Assembly (NCBI RefSeq): GCF_002102155.1 | Contig: NZ_LQOU01000028.1 | Span: 62,001-126,000 of the forward strand | Length of the DNA: 64,000 nt | DNA from: Mycobacterium europaeum | GTDB taxonomy: Bacteria > Actinomycetota > Actinomycetes > Mycobacteriales > Mycobacteriaceae | Direction of reading: 5' to 3' | In this document: piece after piece, positions 28,480 through 37,312 of the stretch | Numbering within the stretch: the stretch's first letter is position 1 | Layout: each line of letters begins with the position of its first letter | The notes under the pieces: generated by a model | The model's input: the letters and a program-made list of their open reading frames with translations, nothing else | Told to the model about the DNA's origin: nothing | The model's database searches: none | Program-made: the position numbers and the translations under genes

Positions 28480-31400
28480 ATGGCTATGCGCAAGCTTTTC
28501 CTGGAATGGCCCGTCGTGCGTCAGCTGCGTTCGGGCGACAAGCTCGGCCGCGGATCCGCCGTGACCTCGAAGCGCACCCGCGCCGTCACGCCGCGCACGA
28601 CGACGGCCGACCGGGTGGTGCAGAGCATCTGCCCGTATTGCGCGGTGGGGTGCGGGCAGCGGGTGTACGTCAAGGACGAGCGGGTCGTCCAGATCGAGGG
28701 CGACCCGGACTCGCCGATCTCGCGAGGACGCTTGTGCCCCAAGGGCGCTGCCAGTGAACAGCTGGTGAACTCGCCGGGCCGGCAGCTGCAGGTGCTCTAC
28801 CGCGCGCCGCGGGCGACCGAATGGCAGCCCCTCGAGCTGGACACCGCGATCGACATGATCGCCGACCGGTTCGTCGAGTCCCGCCGCCACACCTGGCAGG
28901 ACATCGACAAGAAGGGCAGCCTGCTGCGCCGCACCATGGGCATCGCCGCGCTGGGCGGGGCGACGCTGGACAACGAAGAGAACTACCTCATCAAGAAGCT
29001 CTTCACCGCCGCGGGCGCCATTCAGATCGAGAACCAAGCCCGCATTTGACACTCCGCCACGGTTCCCGGTCTGGGAGCCTCCTTCGGGCGCGGCGGCGCC
29101 ACTCAAACACTGCAGGACATGGCGAACGCCGATTGCATCGTCATCCAGGGCTCCAACATGGCCGAGTGCCACCCGGTGGGTTTCCAGTGGGTGGAGGAGG
29201 CCCGGGCCCGCGGCGCGCGGGTGATCCACGTGGACCCGCGCTTCACCCGCACCTCGGCGGTGTCGGACAAACACATCCCCATCCGGGCCGGTTCGGACGT
29301 GGTGCTGCTGGGCGCGTTGATCAACCACGTCCTCAGCAATGACCTGTGGTTCTCCGAGTACGTCATCGCGTACACGAACGCCGCCACGTTGATCAACGAG
29401 AAGTTCAGGGACACCGAGGATCTCAACGGGCTGTTCTCCGGCTTCGACCCCGAGACCGGGCAGTACGACACGTCGACGTGGGCGTACGAGCAGGAGAGCA
29501 ACGGCCAGGTCGAGTCAGCTGGCGGTGGCCACACCCACGGCGGCACCGCATCGGCGAGCGCGGCGGGCGACGAGCACGGCAGCGGCGGCCCGCCGCTCGC
29601 GCACGCCAAGGTGAAGCGCGACGAAACCCTGCAGCACCCGCGCACCGTCTTCCAGATCCTCAAGCGCCACTACGCCCGCTACACCCCGGAGATGGTCACC
29701 GACGTGTGTGGCATCTCCCGCGCCGACTTCGACTACCTCGCGGGATCCATCGTCGAGAACTCCGGGCGCGAACGCACCACCTGCTTCGCCTACGCCGTCG
29801 GCTGGACGCAGCACACCCTCGGCGCCCAATTCATCCGCACCGCAACCATTTTGCAGCTCCTGCTGGGCAACGTGGGCCGTCCGGGCAGCGGCATCATGGC
29901 GCTGCGCGGCCACGCCACCATCCAGGGGTCCACCGACATCCCGACGCTGTTCAACCTGCTTCCGGGCTACCTGCCCATGCCCAAGGCGGGCATGCACGAC
30001 ACGCTGGCCGACTATCTCGACACGGTGGGATCGAAGAAACAGAAGGGCTTTTGGGCCAACGCCGACACCTACGCGATCAGCCTGCTCAAGGCGTGGTGGG
30101 GCGAGGCGGCCACGCGGGACAACGACTGGGCCTACGACTACCTGCCCCGGCTGTCCGGCCCGCACGGCACCTATCAGACCGTGATGGGCATGCTGGCCGA
30201 CGAGGTCGAGGGCTACTTCCTGCTGGGCCAGAACCCGGCGGTCGGATCGGCGCACGGCCGCATGCAGCGCCTCGGCATGTCCCACCTCAAGTGGCTGGTG
30301 GTTCGCGACCTCAACCTCATCGAGTCGGCCACCTGGTGGAAGGACGGGCCCGAGATCGCCTCCGGCGAACTGAAAGCCGAGGACATCGAGACCGAGGTGT
30401 TTTTCCTGCCCGCGGCCACGCACGTGGAGAAGGCGGGATCGTTCACGCAGACGCAGCGGCTGGTGCAGTGGCGCCACAAGGCGGTCGAACCGCCGGGACA
30501 GTGTCAGAGCGAGCTGGCGTTCTTCTACGAGCTGGGCAAGCGCATCAGGCAGCGGCTCGCCGGCTCGACCGACGAGCGCGACCGGCCGCTGCTGGACCTG
30601 ACGTGGGACTACCCGGAGGACGAAAACGGCGAGCCGGACGGTGAAGCCGTGCTCGCCGAAATCAACGGCTATCACGTCAGTAGCGGCGGCGCGCCGCGAA
30701 AACCCCTGTCGTCCTACACCGAGTTGCGCGCCGACGGCTCGACCGCCGCGGGGTGCTGGATCTACACGGGCGTCTACGCGAACGCCACCAACCAGGCCGC
30801 CCGCCGCGTCCCGCACGGCGGACCCTCACCGAGCCAGCATGAGTGGGGCTGGGCGTGGCCGGCCGACCGGCGAATTCTGTACAACCGCGCGTCGGCCGAC
30901 CCGGACGGCAAGCCCTGGAGCGAACGCAAGAAATACGTCTGGTGGGACGCGGATCAGCACCGCTGGGTCGGCTACGACGTGCCCGACTTCGTGGCCGACC
31001 GGGCGCCGGGCAGCCGGCCCGATCCCGACGTGGGCGGTCCCGACGCGCTCGCCGGGGACGACCCGTTCATCATGCAGGCCGACGGCAAGGGCTGGCTGTT
31101 CGCGCCCAAGGGTTTGGTCGACGGGCCGTTGCCCACGCACTACGAACCGCAGGAATCCCCGGTCGCCAACGCGTTGTACCCCCAGCAGCGCAACCCGGGG
31201 CGAATCACCTTCCCGCGCAAGGACAATCTCAGCGCGCCCAGCGCCGGCGAGCCGGGCGCCGACGTGTACCCGTACGTGTTCACCACCTACCGGCTCACCG
31301 AGCACCACACCGCCGGCGGGATGAGCCGGTGGCTGCCCTACCTGTCGGAGCTGCAGCCGGAGATGTTCTGCGAGGTGTCCCCGGAGCTGGCCGCCGAACG

Positions 31401-31815
31401 CGGCCTCGAGCCCTATGGGTGGGCCACGATCGTGTCGCCGCGCGCGGCGATCGAGGCGCGGGTCCTGGTCACCAAACGCGTTGCGCCGCTGGTGATCAAC
31501 GGTCACACCGTGCACCAGATCGGGCTGCCGTATCACTGGGGCGTCGGCGGCGACGCCGTCGTCAGCGGGGACGCGGCCAACGACCTGCTCGGCGTGACGC
31601 TGGACCCCAACGTGCAGATCCAGGAGTCGAAGGCCGGCTCGTGTGACATCCGGCCGGGGCGCCGGCCGCAGGGCGAGGACCTGCTGCGGCTGATCGCCGA
31701 GTATCAGTCCCGCTCGGGGGCCACCGCCGAGACCGGCAACGTGCGCATCGACGACGGCGTCTGGGAAGGGGGAGCCGATGGGTCAGCTGAGCGGACCGAC
31801 CGACGCGACGAGTGA
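28480..31815 (+). CDS. fdhA: Selenocysteine formate dehydrogenase, alpha subunit (TGA at 29047-29049 is Sec)
   Basis: 1111 residues when the in-frame TGA is read as Sec190. Molybdopterin enzyme that oxidises formate to CO2. The N-terminal 4Fe-4S site is CPYCAVGCG...LCPKG, the catalytic Sec stands in NQARI-U-HSATVPGLGASFGRGG, the usual place in FdnG-type enzymes, and a molybdopterin-dinucleotide-binding domain closes the C-terminus. A SECIS hairpin follows the TGA with E. coli fdhF geometry, and selA, selB, selC and selD are adjacent. No twin-arginine signal is present, so it should face the cytosol. It overlaps fdhB by 38 bases. A standard gene caller would split it in two. Confidence 0.95.
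29047..29079 (+). promoter_or_regulatory. Sec codon and SECIS hairpin
   Basis: The TGA at 29047-29049 is followed after 18 bases by the loop GGTCT (29068-29072), closed by a 7-bp stem (29061-29067 with 29073-29079, one U-G). The loop sequence and the 18-base spacing equal those of E. coli fdhF, where SelB binds. Confidence 0.93.
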
Positions 31816-32788
31816 CGCCGGCTGGGCAGAACCCAAGCCACGCAAGGGATTCTTCACCGACACCTCGATCTGCATCGGCTGCAAGGCCTGCGAGGTCGCG
31901 TGCAAGGAGTGGAACCGCAACCCTCGCGACGGCGACCTCGAGCTGCTGGGTTCCTCCTATGACAACACCGGCGCGCTGGGCGCCAGCACCTGGCGGCACG
32001 TCGCCTTCATCGAGCAGGGCCGCGACCGCATCGAGGAGGCGCGCGAATCCGGGCGCGCCCTGACCGATTTGGGCATGCCGGCTGTTCCCGGCAACGGCAA
32101 CGGCAATGGCAATGGCAACGGCGGCGGCGCCGCCGCGCCGCGACCGGACCTCACGCCGCCCGACACCCCGGAGTTCCGCTGGCTGATGTCGTCGGACGTG
32201 TGCAAGCACTGCACGCACGCCGGCTGCCTGGACGTCTGCCCGACGGGGGCGTTGTTCCGCACTGAGTTCGGCACCGTCGTCGTGCAGGACGATGTCTGCA
32301 ACGGGTGTGGCACCTGCGTGGCCGGGTGCCCGTTCGGCGTGGTCGAACGCCGCAGCGACGGCACCTATGCGACGCCCGCGCAGCGGCCGGGCCGCCCGAC
32401 CGAGCCGTTCGTCACCGGCGTCGCCCAGAAGTGCACGCTGTGCTACGACCGCCTCGTCGAGGACCAGATCCCGGCGTGCGCGCAGACCTGCCCCACGACG
32501 TCGATCAAGTTCGGCGACCACGACGACCTGGTGGTCCAGGCGCGCGAACGGGTCGCCGCGCTGCGCGCCCAGGGGCTCACGGAGGCCCGCCTCTACGGGG
32601 CCAACGAGCACGACGGCGTGGGCGGCACCGGGTCGATCTTCCTGCTGCTCGACGAGCCGGAGGTCTACGGCTTGCCGCCCGACCCGCGCGTGTGCACGGC
32701 CGACCTGCCCCAGATGTTCAAACGAGCGGGCGTGGCCGCGGCGGGCATGTTCGCCGCCGCGGCGCTGGCCTTCTGGAAAGGCCGGTGA
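31778..32788 (+). CDS. fdhB: Formate dehydrogenase iron-sulphur (beta) subunit
   Basis: 336 residues. Four 4Fe-4S sites are visible: CIGCKACEVACKEW, CKHCTHAGCLDVCP, CNGCGTCVAGCPFG and CTLCYDRL...CAQTCP. They form an electron wire from FdhA to the membrane subunit. A C-terminal hydrophobic stretch (about 315-332) may anchor it. Between the first two sites there is an extra linker with five Gly-Asn steps (about 106-116) coded by a 6-bp repeat, not usual for the family. It starts inside the end of fdhA. Confidence 0.93.
   Translation: MGQLSGPTDATSDAGWAEPKPRKGFFTDTSICIGCKACEVACKEWNRNPRDGDLELLGSSYDNTGALGASTWRHVAFIEQGRDRIEEARESGRALTDLGMPAVPGNGNGNGNGNGGGAAAPRPDLTPPDTPEFRWLMSSDVCKHCTHAGCLDVCPTGALFRTEFGTVVVQDDVCNGCGTCVAGCPFGVVERRSDGTYATPAQRPGRPTEPFVTGVAQKCTLCYDRLVEDQIPACAQTCPTTSIKFGDHDDLVVQARERVAALRAQGLTEARLYGANEHDGVGGTGSIFLLLDEPEVYGLPPDPRVCTADLPQMFKRAGVAAAGMFAAAALAFWKGR
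32092..32125. repeat. 6-bp microsatellite coding Gly-Asn repeat in fdhB
   Basis: About five in-frame copies of ggcaac/ggcaat give GNGNGNGNGN in the linker between iron-sulphur sites 1 and 2. Changes by whole units keep the frame, so this linker can vary in length. Confidence 0.8.
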
Positions 32789-32795
32789 AAAGCCC

Positions 32796-33878
32796 ATGAG
32801 CACTTCGGAATACGACAGCCTGCGCCCGCCGGAGCCCGCCGGCGGCCGACGCAAGCGGCAGCGCAAGGGCCGCCGCGGCGGCGGCGACGGTTCGCGCGAG
32901 ATGCCGATGGTGCCCGAAGCCGAGTTCAGCTCCTATTACGGGCGTCCGGTGGTCAAGCCCCCGCCGTGGGAGTCCGAGGTGGCCGCGTACCTGTTCCTGG
33001 GCGGCGTCGCGGGCGGATCCGGCCTGCTGGCGGCCGGCGCGCAGCTCACCGGCCGCACCCAGCTGCGCCGCAACGCCCGCCTGACCGGCTTGGCGGCCGT
33101 CTTGCTCAGCCTCGTCGCGCTGGTGAAGGACCTGGGCCGGCCCGAGCGGTTCCTGCACATGCTGCGCACGTTCAAGCTCACCTCGCCGATGAACCTCGGC
33201 TCGTGGATCCTGAGCGCCTTCGGCGCCGGGATCGGGGTGGCCGCCGCGGCCGAGGTCGATCGGATGACGGGGGAGCGGCTACCGCTGGGCCCGCTGCGGC
33301 CGGTGCTGCGCGCCGTCGAGGGATCGGCCGGCCTGGAGGCGGCGCTCCTCGCCCCGCCGCTGGCCGTCTACACCGCGGTGCTGCTGTCCGACACAGCGAC
33401 CCCGACGTGGAACGCCGCCCACGAGGACCTGCCGTTCGTGTTCGTCAGTTCGGCCGGCCTGGCCGCGTCGGGGTTGGCGATGGTCACCACCCCGGTCGCC
33501 GAGGCCGGCCCGGCCCGCGCGCTGGCCGTGTTCGGCGTGCTCGGCGACCTGGTGGCGACGAGGGTGATGGAGCGGCGGATGGACCCGGTCGCCGCCGAGC
33601 CGCTGCACCACGGCGCCCCGGGCCGGATGCTGCGGTGGAGCGAGCGGCTGGTGATCGCCGGCGGGTTGGGCACGCTGCTCGGTGGCCGCAACCGCGGCGT
33701 CGCGGCCGTGTCCGGCCTGGCGCTGGCGACGGCGTCCGCGCTGACCCGCTTCGGTGTGTTCGAGGCGGGCCTGGAATCGGCCCGCCACCCCCGCTACACG
33801 ATCGAGCCGCAGAAGCGCCGGCTGGCGGCGCGCCGGGCGGCGGGCCTCGCGGACGACTCGATCACCACCGCGGGCTGA
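32796..33878 (+). CDS. nrfD: NrfD-type membrane subunit of formate dehydrogenase
   Basis: 360 residues from the ATG at 32796, 7 bases after fdhB. A basic head (RRKRQRKGRRGG) and an EFSSYYGRPVVKPPPWESEV segment precede about eight or nine membrane helices of the PsrC/NrfD family (YLFLGGVAGGSGLL, LVKDLGRPERFLHMLRTFKLTSPMNLGSW). Such subunits pass electrons from the FeS subunit to quinones without haem. With fdhA and fdhB it makes a three-part quinone-reducing formate dehydrogenase. Confidence 0.91.
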   Translation: MSTSEYDSLRPPEPAGGRRKRQRKGRRGGGDGSREMPMVPEAEFSSYYGRPVVKPPPWESEVAAYLFLGGVAGGSGLLAAGAQLTGRTQLRRNARLTGLAAVLLSLVALVKDLGRPERFLHMLRTFKLTSPMNLGSWILSAFGAGIGVAAAAEVDRMTGERLPLGPLRPVLRAVEGSAGLEAALLAPPLAVYTAVLLSDTATPTWNAAHEDLPFVFVSSAGLAASGLAMVTTPVAEAGPARALAVFGVLGDLVATRVMERRMDPVAAEPLHHGAPGRMLRWSERLVIAGGLGTLLGGRNRGVAAVSGLALATASALTRFGVFEAGLESARHPRYTIEPQKRRLAARRAAGLADDSITTAG

Positions 33879-33964
33879 ACTTGCCCGTGCCGCCGCCGTA
33901 ACGCCGCGGCGATTTCCGGGCCGTGTTTTCGCCCCGCCGTTACGCCCGCGGAGGCGACTGAGGC

Positions 33965-33990
33965 GGTTTGAGCCCGCGGCACCGGGGTAA
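33965..33990 (+). promoter_or_regulatory. SigF-type promoter before the F420 oxidoreductase
   Basis: GGTTT (33965-33969), 15 bases, GGGTAA (33985-33990); 10 bases then separate the -10 from the ATG at 34001, so a leaderless or near-leaderless mRNA is predicted. Confidence 0.7.
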
Positions 33991-34000
33991 TCCTGGCGCT

Positions 34001-34987
34001 ATGACGCATTTTGGCTACACTCTGATGACCGAACAGAGTGGACCCAAAGACCTTGTCCGCCAAGCTGTTTCCGCTGAGGAACGCGGTTTCGACTTCGAGG
34101 TGTGCAGCGACCACTTCTCGCCGTGGCTGACGTCGCAGGGGCATGCGCCCAACGCCTGGACGGTGCTGGGCGCGGTGGCGCACGCCACCGAACGGGTGGA
34201 CCTCTACACCTATGTGACATGCCCGACGATGCGCTATCACCCGGCCGTCGTCGCCCAGCAGGCCGCCACCGTGCAGATCCTGTCCGACGGCCGGTTCACG
34301 CTCGGCCTCGGGACCGGGGAGAACCTCAATGAGCACATCGTCGGCAGGGGCTGGCCCACCGTCGAGCGCCGTCAGGACATGCTGCGCGAAGCGATCAAGA
34401 TCATCCGCGAGCTGTTCGGCGGCCAGCTGGTGAACTTCAGGGGCGACTACTTCCAGGTGGACTCCGCACGGTTGTGGGACGTGCCGGAGATCCCGGTCGG
34501 CATCGCGGTGGCGATGGGCGGCGCCAAGGCCATCGACAAATTCGGCCGGCTGGCCGACCACTTTGTTGCGGTCGAGCCGGACGGCGAGCTCGTCGACGCC
34601 TGGCACGCCGCGCGGCAGGCCGCCAACCTCGCCGGCGGCGGCCGTGTCGTCGGCCAGATCCCGGTGTGCTGGGACCCCGACCGCGACACCGCCATCGAAC
34701 GCGCCCACGACCAGTTCCGCTGGTTCGCCGGTGGCTGGAAGGTCAACGCGGACCTGCCGACGCCGGCGGGCTTCGCCGGCGCCACCCAGTTCGTCCGCCC
34801 CGAGGACGTGGCCGAGTCCATCCCCTGCGGCCCCGACCTCGACGCGATCGTCGAGGCCGTCCGGCCCTACTGGGAAGCCGGGTTCACCGACGTGGCGCTC
34901 GTCCAGGTCGGCGGCGAATCCCAGGACCTCTTCCTCAAAGAAGCCGCCGAACCTTTGCTTGCCGCACTGCGCGGCGCAGCAAACTGA
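34001..34987 (+). CDS. LLM-class F420-dependent oxidoreductase (Fgd-like family)
   Basis: 328 residues from the ATG at 34001; an upstream GTG is in the promoter. Luciferase-like TIM barrel of the F420-dependent glucose-6-phosphate-dehydrogenase-like branch: CSDHFSPWLTSQGHAPNAWTVLGA, TRYHPAVVAQQAAT-like YHPAVVAQQ, LGLGTGENLNEHIVG and GIAVAMGGAKAIDKFGRLAD. It would pass hydride between F420 and an unknown substrate. A SigF-type promoter precedes it, and the stop is followed by another such promoter. Confidence 0.87.
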   Translation: MTHFGYTLMTEQSGPKDLVRQAVSAEERGFDFEVCSDHFSPWLTSQGHAPNAWTVLGAVAHATERVDLYTYVTCPTMRYHPAVVAQQAATVQILSDGRFTLGLGTGENLNEHIVGRGWPTVERRQDMLREAIKIIRELFGGQLVNFRGDYFQVDSARLWDVPEIPVGIAVAMGGAKAIDKFGRLADHFVAVEPDGELVDAWHAARQAANLAGGGRVVGQIPVCWDPDRDTAIERAHDQFRWFAGGWKVNADLPTPAGFAGATQFVRPEDVAESIPCGPDLDAIVEAVRPYWEAGFTDVALVQVGGESQDLFLKEAAEPLLAALRGAAN

Positions 34988-34992
34988 TCCCA

Positions 34993-35018
34993 GGTTTGGG
35001 CGGTATCTGCCCGGGTAT
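34993..35018 (+). promoter_or_regulatory. SigF-type promoter before the pseudogene and pfpI
   Basis: GGTTT (34993-34997), 15 bases, GGGTAT (35013-35018), an exact match to the consensus. It lies 149 bases before the ATG of the fused pseudogene and can drive the PfpI gene through it. Confidence 0.68.
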
Positions 35019-35167
35019 CCGGCTTTGGTCGTGCGCCCAGTGAGTACCGGTGAGTGCGGCGCGTGAAGGCCGGCAAGCAGAGCCGAGAACCTGTAGATCC
35101 GCAAAGCGGCTGTCGGTCAGCAACTTTGCCCGATATGTGGTCCACCGCAAGGCAAGGAGAGCTGACG

Positions 35168-35696
35168 ATGGGCGATCGATCCGCCAACACCACCTCGGCT
35201 TTGGTGAAGGCACTCAGCGTCGCCAGTTTCGGACTGGGGCTGAGCGAGCTGGTGGCCCCCGGAAAAGTTGCTGCCGTGGCGGGTGTCGACGACACCGCCC
35301 GGTCGCGGCGGGTCATCCGCGCGCTGGGTGCGCGGGAATGCGCCTACGATCGCGTCAAGCAGGCCGCCCGGATGGAAACCGAACGGCCGCATGCCATTCG
35401 GGAAGCGGCGATGAGCTGCCGCAACGGCGGGACGATTTCCATCGTCGGTGTGTACGGCGGCCTGATGGACAAGTTTCCCATCGGGGCGGTGATGAACCGG
35501 TCGCTCACCATCAAGACCGGACAGTGTCACGTGCACCGCTTCATGCGCCCGCTGTTGGACCGGATTCGCAACGGCGCCATCGACCCCACCATCATCGTCA
35601 GCCATCATCTGACGCTTGACCAGGCGCCCCATGGATATGAGGTCTTTCAAGAACAAAGAGGACCGCTGCACCAAAGTCATCCTCAATCCGAGCTGA
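35168..35696 (+). pseudogene. Deletion-fused remnant: small membrane-protein N-terminus plus frameshifted alcohol dehydrogenase C-terminus
   Basis: The first about 60 codons (MGDRSANTTSALVKALSV...ALGARE) look like the N-terminal membrane part of a cyclase-type or DUF4267-like protein. From about 35339 the frame becomes the C-terminal third of a zinc alcohol dehydrogenase (AYDRVKQAARMETERPH, GGTISIVGVYGG, SLTIKTGQCHVHRF). The join has no linker, as after an internal deletion between neighbours. Near 35648 one extra base shifts the frame: the natural ending KNKEDRCTKVILNPS is readable in the next frame and stops at 35696. The unshifted frame runs on to 35734, into the PfpI start. AGGAG precedes the ATG, so a hybrid could still be made, but the dehydrogenase lacks its catalytic part. 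Confidence 0.8.
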
Positions 35697-35723
35697 CCGC
35701 AAGAATGGGAAAGGGGAATAGTC

Positions 35724-36278
35724 ATGGCGAATGAATTGCAGGGCAAGAAAGTCGCGATTCTCGCCGCCGACGGCGTCGAGAAGGTGGAACTCGAGCAGCC
35801 CCGTTCGGCGCTCGAGGCGGCAGGCGCCCAGGTCGAGCTGCTCTCGCTGAAGACGGGTGAAATCCAGGCCCGCAACCACGATCTCGAGCCGGCCGGAACC
35901 TTCAAAGTCGACCGGGCGGTGTCTGACGCCTCGGTATCCGAATTCGACGGCCTGGTGCTTCCGGGCGGCACCGTCAATCCGGACAAGCTGCGGATGGACA
36001 GCTCCGCCGTCTCCTTCGTGCGCGACTTCGTCTCCTCCGGAAAGCTGGTCGCCGCGATTTGTCACGGGCCCTGGACGCTGCTGGAAGCCGGTGTGGCAAA
36101 GGGTCGGACGCTCACGTCGTATCCCTCCATCCGTACCGACCTGCGCAACGCGGGGGCGAACGTGGTGGACGAGGAGGTCGTGGTCGACGGCAATGTGATC
36201 ACCAGTCGCTCACCGAAAGACCTCCCCGCGTTTTGCGCGACCATCGTGCAGCAATTCGCCCACGCCCCTGCGAGTTAG
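35724..36278 (+). CDS. PfpI/DJ-1-type glutamine amidotransferase-like protein
   Basis: 184 residues. DJ-1/PfpI fold with the nucleophile elbow AAICHGPW (Cys about 112) and the acid in the N-terminal DGVEKVELEQP segment. LPGGTVNPDKLR and TSYPSIRTDLRNAGANVVDEE are close to the general-stress protein 18/YhbO group, often described as a protease or a deglycase against glyoxal damage; which is right is disputed. It lies in a SigF-type setting, which suits a stress protein. Confidence 0.88.
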   Translation: MANELQGKKVAILAADGVEKVELEQPRSALEAAGAQVELLSLKTGEIQARNHDLEPAGTFKVDRAVSDASVSEFDGLVLPGGTVNPDKLRMDSSAVSFVRDFVSSGKLVAAICHGPWTLLEAGVAKGRTLTSYPSIRTDLRNAGANVVDEEVVVDGNVITSRSPKDLPAFCATIVQQFAHAPAS

Positions 36279-36302
36279 CGGGAAATGGCCTTTCCGCACG
36301 CC

Positions 36303-36328
36303 GTTTGAACCCATCGGTTTGCGGGCAT
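36303..36328 (+). promoter_or_regulatory. Weak SigF-type promoter before the HemK2-like gene
   Basis: GTTT (36303-36306), 16 bases, GGGCAT (36323-36328), one base off the -10 consensus. It lies 49 bases before the TTG start. Confidence 0.35.
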
Positions 36329-36377
36329 TACACAGGCCAAGCAGTGATCGCCGCGGCGATCCGTCGAAAGGCCAGAT

Positions 36378-37067
36378 TTGACCACAACATATCCCGGACC
36401 CGCTGTTTCTGCTGCGTCGAACGTTTATCAGCCACAAGAGGATTCCCGGTTGCTGGTGGATGTGATGAGCGAGAGCGGACTCGTTCCGGGGCGGCGCGTT
36501 CTCGACTTGTGCACGGGTAGCGGATTTGTCGCGATCGCCGCAGCAGAGATGGGTGGCGCCGACGTCACCGCCTTCGACATCTGCCCGCACGCGGTGGGCT
36601 GTTCGCGCGGCAACGCCGTCGCCGCCGGCGTGCATCTCGACGTCCGCAACGGCACGTGGAGCGACGCGCTCGACTGCGCGCCGTTCGACGTCGTGGTGTC
36701 CAACCCGCCGTACGTGCCGGCACCGCCGCACGACGACACGGCGGCGATCCCGCCCGGCGCGGGGCCGTCATGGGCATGGAACGCCGGCCCGGACGGGCGG
36801 ATGGTGCTCGATCCGCTGTGCGAGGCGGCGCCCAAGTTGCTCTGCGACGGCGGAACACTGCTTCTGGTGCACTCCGCGCTCGCCGGTGTCCAGCAGTCGC
36901 TGGATTCCCTGAAGTGGGCCGGCATGGACGCGAAAGTCGTTGCGTCGAAATGGATACCGTTTGGTCCCGTGATGACCGCGCGAGCGGCCTGGCTGGAGAG
37001 CGTCGGGTTGATACCGCCCGGGCGCCGGGAAGAGGAGCTGATCGTGATCCGGGCGGACAAGCGGTGA
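36378..37067 (+). CDS. HemK2/MTQ2-like protein methyltransferase
   Basis: 229 residues from a TTG start with GAAAGG 7 bases upstream. Class I methyltransferase with motif I RVLDLCTGSGFVAIAAAEMG and the NPPY motif (VVSNPPYVPAPP), which marks methylation of an amide or exocyclic amine, as in HemK/PrmC acting on release-factor glutamine. It is shorter than PrmC and lacks its N-terminal domain. The stop overlaps the GTG of a CDGSH gene (GTGA), so the pair is coupled; this points to a dedicated and still unknown substrate. Confidence 0.85.
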   Translation: MTTTYPGPAVSAASNVYQPQEDSRLLVDVMSESGLVPGRRVLDLCTGSGFVAIAAAEMGGADVTAFDICPHAVGCSRGNAVAAGVHLDVRNGTWSDALDCAPFDVVVSNPPYVPAPPHDDTAAIPPGAGPSWAWNAGPDGRMVLDPLCEAAPKLLCDGGTLLLVHSALAGVQQSLDSLKWAGMDAKVVASKWIPFGPVMTARAAWLESVGLIPPGRREEELIVIRADKR

Positions 37068-37312
37068 CCGGGACCCGGGTACAGGTGGTTGCGGGCGGGC
37101 CGGTGCTGGTGGCCGGCCCGGTGCGCATCGAGATGCCCAACGGGGAGGTCGTCGAATCCGACCGGTTCATGGTGGCGATCTGCACCTGCCGGCGCAGTGA
37201 CACGTATCCGTTGTGCGACACCAGCCATCGGCGGTGCCGCGATCTGAACCGGCGGACGCCTAGTCCAGCGGCCTCCGCAACGACGTCCGACCCTGCTGCC
37301 ACGACGCCATAA
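37064..37312 (+). CDS. CDGSH-type 2Fe-2S protein
   Basis: 82 residues from the GTG at 37064. It contains one full CDGSH motif, C-T-C-R-R-S-D-T-Y-P-L-C-D-T-S-H (about 44-59), which binds a redox- or pH-labile 2Fe-2S cluster through three Cys and one His. The N-terminal part (GPVLVAGPVRIEMPNGEVVESDRF) is the usual beta segment. It is coupled to the methyltransferase and its tail overlaps the convergent diiron-enzyme gene by 53 bases. It may give electrons to that enzyme; this is inference from neighbourhood. Confidence 0.87.
   Translation: MTGTRVQVVAGGPVLVAGPVRIEMPNGEVVESDRFMVAICTCRRSDTYPLCDTSHRRCRDLNRRTPSPAASATTSDPAATTP

Noticed and set aside
29047..29049. In-frame TGA in fdhA as sign of a pseudogene
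   Set aside because: Sec context, SECIS hairpin and selABCD next door explain it as recoding.
36303..36328. Counting this as a full SigF promoter
   Set aside because: The -10 is GGGCAT, one base off in the key position; listed as weak and left out of the main set.
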